From Fratercula arctica (Eukaryota > Chordata > Aves > Charadriiformes > Alcidae): a stretch of 64,000 nt of DNA. Below, one piece after another: positions 25,931 to 39,170 of the stretch (the first letter of the stretch is position 1; each line of letters begins with the position of its first letter). Made by a program: the position numbers and the translations under genes. The stretch lies in contig CANTUZ010000007.1 in assembly GCA_947846985.1 (NCBI GenBank), positions 34,662,355-34,726,354 of the forward strand, in the 5' to 3' direction. The notes under the pieces are model-generated. The model did not search any database. It was given only the letters and a program-made list of their open reading frames with translations, and was not told the origin of the DNA.

Positions 25931-26301
25931 GATTGACTGCATATCTATGCATTAGCATGTAAAAGTACATACTTGAGATGAGGACTTGGTTACTTGCTAG
26001 GAGTAGAGTGTGGCACCACACAGGCCTGTGCTGGTGAGTAGAGTTGTACACAGGATCTCTTGAAAATTAAATTAAGTGTGATAAATGGTACATTTTGCAT
26101 GAGGGGGGACATACATTTTAAAAGTCACTTGTGATTGCTGAAGAAGATACTATCTTGGATGCAGTATTCTAGAGAAAGAATGAATCCTTAACAAACATTC
26201 CAAAACATACGAGGCAAGTAAATTGTGGAGAGGATGAGGGGAGGAAGAAAACCCCGACAAGAGCACTTTTCAGATTAGGACATGACAAAGGTAATTTAAT
26301 T

Positions 26302-26323
26302 AAAAAAAAAAAAAAAAAAAAAA
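26302..26323. repeat. poly-A run (22 A)
   Basis: An uninterrupted run of 22 A on the plus strand, preceded by TAATTTAATT. No retroelement 3' end was recognised upstream of it. Confidence 0.9.
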
Positions 26324-26959
26324 TCATGTTAACTCATTTGAAGAAAGAGGACAGATTGCTTCAGCAAAACTATGGGCAGTAGGAGCCACTGACTACAGTG
26401 GAGCAGGAGAGATGATGCAGGCACCCGTGCTCCAAGAGGGGGAGATGGAAAACAAGAAGCTCCAGCCAACTCTTTAAAGAGGATTTTACACCTTTATTAC
26501 ATTCCTCTAAGGTGTAATAATAAAAGCCCAAGTTGCTCCCTTCAAAAGGTAAATAAGCAAGGTAGGGCTTCTTGGCTTCCCGTGATCTTCAGAGGGGTGA
26601 GCGCCTGCCTTGTCCTGCCACCTCTGCTTCCTCCCATTGTAAGTGGACCTCAGATGATGTGGCTATGGCATGGCAGGATGAAGCAGTTTCTTAAATTGCC
26701 AAACACTGTACCACCCAAAGGTACTTCACATCTGCTCAGGTACCTACTTGATTTTATGAGCGCATAATGAACTATTGTTAAACCAAAGAAAAAGAAGTCC
26801 CATTTGACATATGTTCTTAAAGATTCAAAAGAGCGTTTAGTACAATTATTACTGATACATTGCCAATCAGTTCTGAAACAGTTGGATAAAAACAGCTGCA
26901 ATGGGTTCAATCAATGTAACAGATTAAGATGATAAATCCAACAAGGCCTGCCTAGCAAA

Positions 26960-27240
26960 GCTAGCGCTGAACTAACATATTCTTTTCTCTCCCTTAAGAA
27001 TTGCTTCCATTGATGGATAATCTTTGCAGAGCAGGAAGCTTTTAAATCTCCAGACAGTGGATAATAGATGCAAATTTGTGACCGTCATATGCAGCGAACT
27101 AATAAGCTCGGCTGATCAGGGAACACGACAAGTGTGACACTTTATCAGGCACTAAAAGCTGATTAGTTTGTGCATGTTTAGCTGTCCATATGCCTTGTTA
27201 TTGGAAAGGTTTTAGATAGTAGTAATAATTGGAATGGATG
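26960..27240. promoter_or_regulatory. possible conserved non-coding element
   Basis: Balanced-composition, repeat-free sequence with the palindromic core CTGATCAG, CGTCATATG, and several AGCTGATTAG-like strings. No open frame accounts for it. It lies inside a putative intron, so an intronic enhancer is one reading, but nothing here proves conservation. Confidence 0.15.
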
Positions 27241-27768
27241 TGGCTTCGTTTCCTTTGACATAGAAAAGGGAGGAAAGAAAAGAAAAAAGAAAGTGAGTGC
27301 AAAGCATTCATTCTTCATCCTTGGAGTGAAACCGATTGAGCAAAGTAATCCTGGAGGATTCGGAGTAACTGGATCTCTGGCTGTAAGTTGAGTGACAGAG
27401 CTATTTCACTGTGTTGCAGTTTGGTGTGGATATATGCGGAAAAGATAGAGAAGATGGGGTTACTGCAGAAGCTCCTGCAGAGGTCAGCTGTGGTAGATGA
27501 ATGGGTCAAGTGAGGGTGATAGCAGCATAAGCCATCAGGAGGGGAACAAAACCACAAACAGCATTGATGTTTTTTATAAATAAATACTTACAGAGACAGA
27601 AATAAGTCATTTTATAGCAAACACCTCAGCCAATTCATGCAGCTTATCATTATGCCTGAAATGGAGTCCTGTCCACTTCCTGTCCTGTGCCATAAAATAT
27701 CACTTCAGTACAATCAAGGTTGTGCTGTCCTTGTCCATCCTGGGCTGACTGAGGCTGTTCTTTTTGTG

Positions 27769-27787
27769 TTTTTTTTTTTTTTTTTTT
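27769..27787. repeat. poly-T run (19 T)
   Basis: A run of 19 T. It could be the tail of an old minus-strand retroposon or a simple mononucleotide repeat; no element body is recognisable. Confidence 0.9.
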
Positions 27788-30170
27788 GTTTAAATCCTGT
27801 CCTGTGGTGGAAGGATCTTTGAGCACAAGATGGTAAATAAGATGATCTCAACTCACTGAACAAAGTGTGTGGTCCCACAAGGTTTTAGGAGTATAAAGAA
27901 TCAAGAAGTTCTGAAAAATCCAGTTGAAGTAGCTTAAATTTCAGGGAAAAAAAATCACACAAAATTAGACACGTGAAGCAATGCCAAGTGTCTCCATGAT
28001 GAGAAAATGTTGCACATTGCATGGGTCTGATACCGTGTTCATGTATAGTACAGGATTTGATGGATGGCCTCTCTGGGAAAGTTCTCCAAGCCAAACATTT
28101 CACAGTCATGCTTTAATTTCTGTGTTATTTTTACCTTTTTGTTAGATGTGAATTTTCTGTACACCTGTGAGCTGCCATTACTCAGTCTGTAGGTTTTTGT
28201 ATTGCTTGTGAAATGTAGTCATTTGTCTGGGATAATTCAAGCCTTTAAGCATGTAGCCTTTTCAAACTGCACAGGTCTTTAAGTTTTCAGAAAAACATTG
28301 GATTGTTTAAAGTATGGGTTTCTTTACAAATATGCATTTGCCTTAAAATTAGCAGGTTTTCCCTTGTTACTAGGCATAATCTCAGTTTTGGGTTGCAGAC
28401 TGTGAGAAAGCACAGATCTTAGGTCAGACCTGAGGTATCTGGGTCAGCACATGGAGAAGCAAACACTGCTTTTCTGCATCACCACCCACGACCTGTGGAT
28501 CTGTGGTGAAGTGTGTGCAAGTCTAATCTAGAGTTATAGGTGGGCTTGGACAGGAAAAACTGGGCCGTGATGAGAAAAACAAATGTTTCTGCAGGAAGAA
28601 ATGGTGTATGGTGAGCCTGGCATTTCTTGGCATTGTTTTCCTTTAGGTGCCTTCTGGAAGTTCATTTTGGCTTTGGGTTACTCATGCTAATAGAGTTACA
28701 ACACACAACTTTGCACCCTGCTGAGACTGAGTTTCCCAGTATATTTACTTGTTCATGAAGTTTTTGGCACAACATAGGATACTCTAAAGAGGAAGTAAAA
28801 TGAGAAGTAACAGGCGGAGTAAGAAAAAACACTGGTAGTTAGAAAGAAACGAGGTTAATACAAAAGAAGTGGTCACAGTGACACAGTAAAAAGCAAGGAC
28901 TGAAGATGGAAAGGACCTATAAAGATAGAAAGGAGTCATAAAATGAAGTATTTAGAAGGAACCAAGGTGGCTCAGGACAGCAGTGGCTTAGAACACACAG
29001 CTTGGCTCGGGTGTGAAAAGTGACTGAAAATTGTGTGGTAGCTTAAACGACTCACACTGGGGGTTTTCTGCACTTCTTCGTAGTGGCTTGTCGTACCGCA
29101 TTGTGTGGGAGATTTTGGGAGTAATTAAAAGAATGAAAATGAAGAGTGAATAAGCAATTGGGAGTGAACACAGTGCTGAACTTCACCTAGACTTGCTAGG
29201 AGCGGGTTTGCAAAGGTCAGCTAGAGGAGCTTTTAATGCTACGTCATGTTTTAGCTTTCTGTGAAATTAAATGAAAGGAAGCCTTTGGGTTATTCTGCCT
29301 TCAAACTAGAACTCAGTCCCCCAAGGACTTAAAACCGGTGACAGGATTGGAAGTCGCTGGTAGTAGCATATACAGGGGGACCCTGGTGTTCCCTTAGCCC
29401 TGTAGAAGTGCATGGGTTAGGTGCTAATCTAAGGCTGTTGCTAATACTATATCTCATTTTTTTCTGAAAGATCCTTCAGTTCAGGGCAGTGTTAGGGAAT
29501 GGAGGATTGTAGTCAGTCTCCCTGTGGAGTCTCTGAAATCCATTAGCTGCAGAAAATGTCACAATTTTAGAGGTCTCCAGTACAAGTGTAAAAATGTCCA
29601 CTGACAAAATAAAGTGAGTCCCAAAGCCCGCTGAAGGCTTGCGGACTGCAATGAGTGCCAAGCGATAGCTTTCATGTGTATGTTTCTCATTTGAACCAGA
29701 TTTTCCAAAATGTCCCTTGTTTCAGCTGAAAAATTTCCTTCGTCTCTAAACTGTCCTTGACTCAATAGTGACATTTTCAAATCAGCTAAAATTCAAATCT
29801 AAAGGAGAACATTTACAGTTTTCTAAATATTTAACCTCCCCTTTCAGATTTCATGTTCTTGGTTTAGGCCATTTGTCGCTGATCATTTATTTTATCCTTA
29901 TTTCTGTATCATAAAGTTCAAGGCATGTGTGGGGAAAAAAGGGCGTCCCAGAATGGCATTGAATGGTGCGTTTATTACAGACCATCACTGCAGTTGTTTA
30001 AGTCATTGTATTTTAGGGAGCAATGATCAGGCACTTTTATTACCCTCTTTCCTTATACATAAATGTACCCTGCAGGGATACCGTCTGTCATATGCTATTG
30101 GATTGTGTGTAAAGATTCCCTCTGACTACCTTACCTGGGGAGCTGCGCTGGTTGCCCTTGGGCCTCTCAG

Positions 30171-30205
30171 CAGAGCTCAAGAAGCTGGTTATGATCTCTG
30201 AAGCA
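30171..30205 (+). CDS. putative 35-nt microexon with NAGNAG acceptor
   Basis: The acceptor follows a C/T-rich tract (GCCCTTGGGCCTCTCAG) and is tandem: CAGCAG allows a three-base shift. The donor is GCA|GTAAGT, near perfect. Two frames contain stops; the remaining one enters in phase 1 and leaves in phase 0, reading ELKKLVMISEA after the split codon (GCA, Ala, if joined to an exon ending in G). Both candidate upstream exons (21385 and 24082) end in phase 1 with G, so either could join it. The peptide is helix-like. A segment this short can arise by chance. The longer open frame 30152-30376 that covers it is otherwise unremarkable. Confidence 0.32.
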
Positions 30206-31129
30206 GTAAGTGGGCTGGCACTTCTCTGCTTGCATGATAGTGCTGCAGCTGTTGGTCAGCCGAGGGTGCTTGAGCCGAGAGACAATTGTCATAAAAAGAA
30301 AAAGCTGGTTGCTAAGACCGTCTCAGAGATTCAGGAATGTGTGCTCCCTCCTCTGGGCCCAAATTACCAAATTTAATAAAAGGTCTCTTCGGATGTGGGA
30401 TGTCTTTTCCAAATAATAAAGGATGAAGAATGAGGGTCTGTAAGGGGCTGCTTGAGACCTCCTTGAGCGGTTATTTCAGGGCTACTGAGTAATACCAGAT
30501 TACCTCAAACTTCTGTGTGTTTTTGTTATGTCAGCAGTATATCACAACTATTCTTATCTGTCAGTGCCTCCCTGCCAGAGGCCATGGGGTGAGCTTGCGG
30601 GAACACTGCTTACCCCTAGGAATAAGCTTCCTGGCATTGCAAGGCATGAGAATCCCTCCTGCTGGCATCACTGTCACTGCGAGGTGATGTGTCCTCCTGG
30701 TGTCTTGGGTGGACTGATAAATCAGGACCTGAGGGGAGAAAAAGTAAACGGATAGATAGTGTCAACCACCCAATTCCCAGCAGAGGGGTGGAGAGGGAAA
30801 CCAGCCCAGAGTGCGGAGGGAAACTAAGATTTTTGGAAGAGAAGGAGAGTACCGTGCAGGATTACTAGCCAGCCTCTTTGTCTCCGCTTATGAGCTGAAG
30901 AGGAAAGTTTGCTGCTGTTCAGCAGCTTTCCTGTGAGAATCTCAAAGCGTTTAACAAGAGTGGGCACTGCAAATATTATCCCACTCTTCTCCTTGGGGAA
31001 ATGCAAACCCTGCGAGCGTTACAATTGCTTGCTCAAGGTCAATATGGAATAAAAATCTGAAATCCCAGTTCCTTAGTTGTTGCTGCGTCTCTGGGAATTT
31101 GCTACATGCACTTAGAGCTCACTTTTATG

Positions 31130-31480
31130 AGTCCGTCATGGTAATGGAATAGATGCTCAATGGGAAGAAAATAATTAGCATTTGCAGACAATCGTGTCAC
31201 TCTGATTTATACATGAGAATCTGACTGCAAAAATGTGTAAAAAGAAAGCCCTAACCTTTTATCAAATGACACAGTGTGATTTATAATTAGATAATAGCTG
31301 TTGTCTCCTAGGGGTACTGACAACCTGAGATGATTTTCATGAGATTATTGTGGGATCAATACTAGCTGAATAATTAAAATTCAATACTGCTATGTCTCTA
31401 TCAATAACATTGTAGGAATGATGTATGACAGATTTAATTGAATTTGTCGGACACCATGGCTACATGCATAGATCACAGGG
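31130..31480. promoter_or_regulatory. possible conserved non-coding element
   Basis: This unique AT-rich sequence carries repeated homeodomain-like cores (ATAATTAG, TATAATTAG, GAATAATTAA), a TCAAATGACA string and CTCCTAGGGG. It is free of simple repeats and open frames. The call rests on sequence texture only. Confidence 0.17.
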
Positions 31481-33080
31481 ATATTTTTAGAGTTTTGTAT
31501 TTCATTTCCTGATTATACTTGCCTTGTACCTTTCAACATTCATGGTTACTTCCAGGCAATAAGACTGCTTGCTCAGGGAGCACTGTAAATAGTGACCCTG
31601 AGTTTATGCTGAATTTTAGTCTAAATGTTAAGAGTTTTAATGGAGACTTCCAGTAATTAATTGATGGTAAATGTTAAATTACAAAACAGTGATAAAGTGG
31701 AGGAAACTAAGTATTTTGTTTCTTTTTCTTAGTGGTTGAGTTGTTGACTCCTCCATTACTAGACCAGCACTAGCTGGGCAGTTTGTATTTCATTCATCTG
31801 CAGCAGAAATCTAAGGTGTGAAATAATAAAGGATGGTGGAATGTTATATGCATTCATTGGGCATGCAGGGTTAATGCTTTTAGAGGAGTGGGTTGCATTT
31901 TACATTTGCTAGCTAGGAAGCATGAATGGCAATGTTTTGGTTCTGACCAGCCAAAATAAACGTATTTTCCATGAGTATTTGAACATTAGCATCCAGTTAT
32001 TGCTCTCTGAAGACCTGGCCATTACCAGAATGAAATAGCAAGGCACGTTTTCATGTCACAGTGCCAAAATTCCCCAGAGAATGAGAGGTAAGATTTCCAC
32101 AAATTGGTCATCATTTCCTAGGATCAAGATGCATCTCTCTTGTTGCTTACCTTGGACTGATAAACTGTACTGTGCCATGAATTCTAACACCAGGTTTTAA
32201 ATAATTAGCAGCGTGATGGCACAGAGCAGCTGCTGCCACAAAGAAGCTCCCTCCCTATTGCTGAGGTTCACACACTGCTCGGTATGTGACATTGTGGTTA
32301 AGATTTATTTAAAGAATTGATGGTTATCTTTCACTGTGGGGAAAAGGAAAGAAAATTAAGCTTAGGTGCACCTGAGTATTAGTACTTTTCCCACTGGTTG
32401 TTGTCAGTTGCAGTTTTAGGTTTCATCACTGATCTTGTTAATATTCATGCTGTTAATTAATCAATTTCTATTCACCTGCTCTGCCTGGTTTCATACATGT
32501 GAATGTGATTTGTTTCTTGCTGCATCCCATCAGTTGTGATGTGTGCTTACACTCCGTGCTCTCGTCTGGCACAGTGTTACCCATGCCAAGCTTTCAGACT
32601 GAGTCTGCTCTGCATAACCAAACATACATTTTCCTATTTTTTTTTAAGTGATTTTTTTCAGACTGATTTTCTACATTGAGATCCTTTTAGTTACAGTTGT
32701 GTCAATCTTTCTTCTGCCACCTTAAGGACTGAACATTTAATTTATAAATTAAAGCTGATGTTTTCATGAAATACCAAATGTTGAGGCTTTAGGGAAAGCC
32801 TCTGCTGCAGCTTCCAAGTACTGAAGTCTCTGAAAGATGACAAGCAATGGCAAGCAATTCTGTGAAACAGTTTTGAGTTGATCCACAAGGAGGTGGGTTG
32901 AAGATACGAGATTCAGGTCTGAATGCTCCTTCTTTTGTAGCTATTGTAGACAAGATTTTATTCGTCCATACTTTTAATGGAAAAAAACCCAAACCCCAAC
33001 CTAACACACAGAAAGAGGAAGACAATTGTGATGAATAATTCTATTTACTTACAGACTTCCTGATGTTATATATATGACAG

Positions 33081-33088
33081 TGACGTCA
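33081..33088. promoter_or_regulatory. consensus CRE octamer
   Basis: The perfect palindrome TGACGTCA, the binding site of CREB/ATF factors, lies about 10 bases downstream of a TATATATA string. It is in intron-like sequence with no supported transcription start nearby, so function is unproven. The CpG survives in an otherwise CpG-poor region. Confidence 0.3.
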
Positions 33089-34369
33089 TCTTGTGGGATA
33101 GAGACCTATCTTCAGCATGTGTGTTTATGCCATGCCCATCTTTTGCTACTTGTCATTTGCTGTGTCTTGCTGTGATTCCTGGGTGGAGACTTATCCCCTG
33201 GAAGTTAGTGGGCATGCCCCCTCTCTCCCTTTATTTCCCCCGGGCTGAAGGCTTTCATCCTTACAAATGTATGGCTTTTATCTTTTTTTGTCTTTTTTTT
33301 TCTTGCAAATACTCCACACCAAACAGGATAATCTTGTCTGGCTATATAACCCCCAGGTTTACACTGATCATCTTTCCTTCATATAAACACTGGGCTGTTA
33401 GGATCTTCTTGGTCACTGTGTCCATGTCTAATCCCCTCCTTTTACACGTGTATACCATAAATTTTTTTCCTTAAGCTGATCGAGCCCAATTTTAAAAGAA
33501 GAAAAGTGTTTGCATCCTTACTGCTCCCATGTTTCTCTTTGATTCAGAACCTTTTAGTAACTTTTAAAGTAAATGCTTTTCCTTCCCAGTTCTTGTCTTT
33601 AGTGTATATGATTTTACTTCTTTGCTGATGTCTGTACCAATCATATATTGATGGGGAAGTTTTATCTTCTTAGTCAGGTAAGTGAGTGAGCCAAGTTCTT
33701 TAATTTTGCTTTAATAATCAGCCTATGCTGTTAAATCCCCCTCTTTCCTTGTTAAACATAGCAACCCAAAACTGTAGACAGGTCTCTTCAAATCCTTTCA
33801 CTCGTTTGTCTCAGAGCTGGAAATAGCATTTCTGAAATGTGAAATATTTTTGTTGCGTTGGTGGGTTATGGTCAGGTCTTTTGTTTTCTAACTTGTTTCC
33901 AGTTGATGAGCATATTACTTCAGGTGAATGTCAGTCAAAAGGGAACACTTCTTGTTTTAATGAAACAATCAAGAAGTAAATGACGGAAGAGAGAGGTAAG
34001 GTTAGATCAGGAAATGGAAAGAGTAATTTTAAATAGTTGTAAGGCCATTTATGAGAATCAAATGGATGCTTATTATTCTGTAACCTGGAGGAAGAAATGA
34101 GTTTTAGAACACAGTAGTAAATATGGGTAGAGAGAGACAAAATGTTAATATATATGATGTGATGATATAAAAAGTGTGTTTGTAAGAGGAGAGCACCTCA
34201 AGTGATATTCAGTGGTTCAAAGAAAAAACCAAACCTGCAAGCAACATTCAAATCACGTTACTGCCATTTGACCTGGGGTCAGTATCTGCTATATGTGGTA
34301 TTACCGTGGAAAGTAAAAGGTCCTGCAGAGCGCTGAGATGAAAAGAAGCACCAGCTGGAGTGGGAGCGC

Positions 34370-34405
34370 TTTATTTTATTTTATATTTTTATTTTTTTTT
34401 TTATT
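34370..34405. repeat. TTTTA-rich simple repeat
   Basis: Irregular TTTAT/TTTTA units with a run of ten or more T. Low-complexity AT sequence. Confidence 0.7.
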
Positions 34406-36789
34406 ACATGAGCATTCACATTTACTGAAAATGTCATTAATTTGGTTTATTAAAGTTGTATCCTATCTATCAGAAGGGAGGAACTGAAAGATGCTATTTT
34501 GTCTCTGGGCTGGACTTCATTATCATGATTTTAGTGAAGTACAGGCTCTGCTGTGAAATAACTGAAACAGGACTGGTTGGAAATTAGGAAAAGAAATCAA
34601 GGCTATCTCAAAATAACATTCAGTGATAATATCAAGAGGAATCACTGTGACACCTACAGCTGTATTCCAAAGTGGTTTGTATCTGTGGCTTCTCTTCTTA
34701 TCCAAAGGCTATTCTCATGCATGCTGAGATTCAAGGGCTTAAAGTGACTCTTACAAGACCAGTGCTTAGTTTAAGTTTCTCTCTGTTACATTTGCTTTGC
34801 TCAGGGTCAGGCAGTTCATGTGTAAATATTTAAACAAAACAAACGGAGGGAGGGAAGAAAGGAGGAGAGATGTTTAATCATGTATCAAAATGATCTCTGT
34901 TGGCATTCATAGGTTCTTCACCTATCCTTGGAGCACTGCTGAATAATCTATGAAAGCTGTTGTCTGGTACAGTAGTTTCATATCAGTTCACGCTGCATCA
35001 GTGAAAACATCTATCTGTACAGTCAAAAGATTTATGATTCATATATCTCATCATAAGGGTTTCTGAACACCCAGCCTTCAACTGAGGCAACCCATAAGGT
35101 ATCCTCTCCCTTGCAGGATTGTACATGTTTATGGAAATTTAAATATCTCTTTTGTTATAAAGAATGTAGGTAAACAATGTGCTAATGAGATTGCATTTAA
35201 ACGCTGCACATCTTGTTTTCAACCAAAACCAAGTTTTGCTGTCAGTTGTTGATATTTTTTTTTCCCTACTGTTACCCATTCTTACATGTGATACAATCTC
35301 ACCAAGACCTGACCAATGCCACGTACATAGCATGCTATGTACTGCACGTGCATGCTAATTCCTTCCTTGTTCTTAAAAGAAAACTCAGCAAAGAAGCCTA
35401 AGGAATAGAACAGGACTGATTTCTGCCATGCTTCAGAGTTCTGTTAGGTCACTTAACTCTGTGAACTAGTAAATAATGTCGTATTTATGCTGGTATAATA
35501 GGAACAACAACAACAAAAGTCACCTGTTCATCCCTTTTGGATGAGAGTTAGCCACCATAAAACATACTCAAGTGCCCACTTCTGAGGTTTTTATCATATA
35601 AATAACTCTGAAGCTTAATACTACAGGGTACCAGTCACTAGACACTTGGCATTGTGTGAAATGTAAGTGAAAATATTGCCGTGACGTGTGTGAACAAAGC
35701 TGCTGTCATGGAGTCTGCCAGATGCCAAAGGTGCTCTCTTAAATGTTATATAAAAATCAAAAAGGAGTGGAACAAGTTGGGACCAATAAGTTATGTGTGA
35801 CGGTAACTAACTCAAAAACCTGAGGTCAAGCATCAGCCTTGAAGGCATTCAGATATGGATTTTTCACAATTGTTTTTGTTTACAGCAGTCCTTGGAATGT
35901 AAAACGTGGCAACAATAATGTATTTCATTTGGATATGTAGGGGTAAAGTTGATAATCAGATTTAAATAGGAAAGGAAGGATTAAAAGGATGGGGAAAATG
36001 GTTGATTTGTATTTCCAGGGCTTATAAACACAGATTTTGATGGACCATATGGTCTCTTGTCTCTTTGATACTGCACTTAATGCTTCTACCATGCTAATAT
36101 CCCTAATCTTTATTTTAATTGTTTTTAAATGTTCTTGTTTATAGAAGAGAGAAAATATTCAGTACACACAGGACTGGAAAAGGCCTCTCTGCCATGCAGA
36201 ACACTTTGTGTGCAGATGGGAGCTTTATGGCAGGCAGCCTGGCTGGCCCGTAGGGTGGCTTGTATGCCAAAACTCTCTTGTGTAGAAAGGGTGCTGGAGC
36301 CTGTTTTCTTTTACCGTATGTACAGTCAATGCTTTTCATTTTGCAGTTCAATACATCTTAATTTTCCTCCTTCCTATATCCAGTCCTAGGCTGTATGTTT
36401 CAATATAAAGTAGATTTTAAATTCAGTGACGAATTTCTTCTTTATAATATTATCGCTGGGGACTGACATTTGAATGCAGTCTTGGTTCATAAAGGGTACA
36501 ATACAGGAGGAGAATGATTTAAAAATTTTGCCATGAGTCCTTGAGGATGCAAGGTTGAATACTGTTTGCAGAAGTCAATAGGGTTGTTGTACGCAGGCTT
36601 TGTGTGTGCGAGCACAGGAGGCTGAAACAAATCAATTTCCATTGACTTGTCTAGCAAAGGAGCCATTATTTAGAACTGAATAGCCATTGCTCCTGTAATA
36701 TAATGTGAAAACTTGTTGTAGTTTTACTGAGAAGTAGGTTATGATGAAATTATTTGTTTAAAAGCAAAGTGAAGATGCCTTCTGAATAT

Positions 36790-37170
36790 AAATTTTGGAG
36801 ATATTGATTAAAATCTGATGAATGAATCGTGTTTATTTTTTAAAGCTGTTGCTAAAAGTGATATCAATCTGACATTGACAATAGAGTTTATTGGTAAAAA
36901 AGAATTTGCTGGCAGTTATTCAAATAGAAGAAGCAATTAGTCATAGGGAAAGCGCCACTATTTAAAGAAATGCAGTGATAATTCTTGAAGCACCACCTCC
37001 TTCACCTTTAAAAAGTAGCTGGACTGATAAATTCAGTTCATCAGCAGATCCGCTTGTAAGAATGCCTGCCCTGAGCTCTGTGCTTTACATTAGCTCTCCT
37101 GCTTGGTATATTACCAGTAAATTGTTGAAATTCCCTGTAGGAGTAACATTTAAGGCCTGAATCACTGAAG
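36790..37170. promoter_or_regulatory. possible conserved non-coding element
   Basis: Repeat-free sequence with ATTGATTAAAAT, AAGCAATTAGTC, AGTGATAATTC and other homeodomain-like strings, moderate GC and no splice-framed open segment. It resembles intronic enhancer sequence but cannot be confirmed here. Confidence 0.15.
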
Positions 37171-38123
37171 TTTTTATGCTTCCCTTTGTGCACAGTTTAT
37201 GTTAACAGAGGAAAATGTTTGAGGTTTTAAAAGGATTTATGCAGTAAAATTGGCCCATCACATCTTTTCTGTATTCTCTATGCCTCTTTGTGCATCTTTT
37301 CCCAACCCATGCTACAGCTCAGGGGTATAAGAAGTAGCTCAACGGAATCCACTTAAGGGAACTCCTCTGAAAGGAGTATCTATCAACGAAACCAGTTTCT
37401 GCATAGGAAATCATTCTAACGGGGAAAAAAAGAATTTTAAAAAATTTCACTAAGTCTATAAAAATCAGCGCTTGCAATAGGACAATTTGGTTAAAAGGAG
37501 TAGGTGCCACTTTAAGAAGCACATCATAAATATAATGTAAATGAATGCAAAAGGACAATGACCTGCCTGCACGCTACATTTCTGCTCATTATTCATCCTT
37601 CTTTGGAGGTAAAAAACCAAAACAAACCCAAACCAAAAAGCTCCAAAATATACTATTTTTGCAGTGAATTATGCATTTAAACAGATTCTGCTGTTAGTTG
37701 GCACAGAACGTACCCAGCTTCAGCAGAGCAAGATTTCCCCATAGTGTTCGTACAAAAATGCTCTTCCATCCATTTTCATTTGCTCCCAGAATGAATGTGC
37801 AGTAAAGGGAATTGCCTTGGACGTGTGTCTGTTTGTGGCTGAAGCACTGCACGTGCCATCACATCTGTGACTTTCTGCTGTAAACTATTATCAATGGGAA
37901 TCACATTTGTGACTTACAGCTCTGCTGCTGCTTGTGTAATAACACCAGCAAATTCTCATTTGGGTCTAAGCCTCTTTTAATCTGAGATTTCTTTGTTATT
38001 CCGGATTTACTGGAAAAAGTAAGCAAACAAAAAAACCCAAACCAACCAAATGAATTAATATAAACTGAAAGTAGAGGTAGCTGTGAACAGCATTCACAAT
38101 CAACTGTTTTTTTTGTGTGTGTG

Positions 38124-38141
38124 TTTTTTTTTTTTTTTTTT
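38124..38141. repeat. poly-T run (18 T)
   Basis: A run of 18 T after a short GT stretch. Simple repeat. Confidence 0.9.
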
Positions 38142-39170
38142 AGAGAGTAAAGCATTTTGCATCTAGGAAAAGCTTTCTTGTGTTTTCATTTTATAAAGCA
38201 AAAGTGTTCTTCAGTGATCAATTGCCTCTAACAGCATGTAAGTGATGACCTGAGTATTACAAATATGGCAAAGGAAATGCAAACCTAGAGAGCCTGCTTC
38301 TTTCTTGAGTGTGAGTAACTGAATTCAAGTTGGAAACAAAAATCCACAGTCTCACTTGCTGTAGGTGAAAAAGCTATCCTAAATTATTGCAAGTAAGAAC
38401 CCAGTCCTTAGAAATCAATATTTTTTTTTTATTCATGTTGTTTCCTGGCAAAGCAACAGAGGAGAGCGATAAGATGTGAACTGACATTAATGATGGGTCT
38501 CTTAAGTTAGGTAAGTGGAATTGTTCCTCTAACTTTTAATGTTTTTTGTCTTCTGATTCAGGGTTTATTCTCTAAGAGGGATTGAAAGAATCATTTTGAC
38601 AAAGTGAAAGCCAGTTGATGTACCTACAGCTAGGTTTTACTGTGTGCAAAAGACTGCATACTACGCATGGCTTGGTTTCTGAGGGGAAGGAAGCGAATAT
38701 GCAAAGCCTGGATATTTTGAGGGCTGCTCTGGACATCATTTGGTGTAAGCTCTGCGTGGAGTTGTAGCTCATGGTCAGCAAGTTGATTTGCTCCTTGCTC
38801 TTTCATAGCCTGGGGTTATGGTTTGAATATCCTAGTTCTGGCAACATCCTACAGTAAAACAAAATTCAAAGGTTTACATTACTTTCTGAATTATCAGCAT
38901 GAATCCACTAGAACATGAGAAGTGCATGAGTTTGAAGACTGAATGTCTATACTTTCTTTAATGTATTTGGATAAATCCTCTATGGTTACAAGGAGCCAGA
39001 GTAACTCTGCTATTGACAACTCCCTCAGCTTTGCACCATCACAGCTAAGAGCTGATCAAGCTGGCTTCTTCTTACTTGTACTTGATTAACATATTCTTTT
39101 GACATTCTGTGTATGCAGCATGTGTTTTAAATTTTAATAATACACAGACCTTATGCTGCTTGTTTGTCAG

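Larger units (their letters stand above)
24137..30170 (+). other. putative intron, about 6 kb
   Basis: No exon is supported with confidence. A 33-nt segment ending at the GTGAGT at 26034 (phase 1 to 1) and a purine-only segment ending at 27284 have splice-like edges but are too weak to call. The stretch includes a 22-A run, a 19-T run and two blocks that look like conserved non-coding DNA (about 25540-25930 and 26960-27240). Confidence 0.35.
30206..39170 (+). other. putative intron, about 9 kb
   Basis: No exon is supported. Near-perfect donors GTAAGTGAG (33679) and GTAAGTGG (38511) have stops in every upstream frame back to a credible acceptor. The stretch contains a consensus CRE octamer at 33081, T-rich simple sequence at about 34370-34405, an 18-T run at 38124, and two AT-rich blocks that look like conserved non-coding DNA. 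Confidence 0.35.

Noticed and set aside
27249..27283. Purine-only segment between AG and GTGAGT
   Set aside because: Low complexity; A/G-only sequence rarely contains stops, so an open frame is meaningless.
33594..33678. Perfect GTAAGTGAG donor at 33679
   Set aside because: Stops occur in all frames between it and any credible acceptor.
38461..38510. Strong GTAAGTGG donor at 38511
   Set aside because: All upstream frames back to the nearest acceptor contain stop codons, including one at the junction itself.
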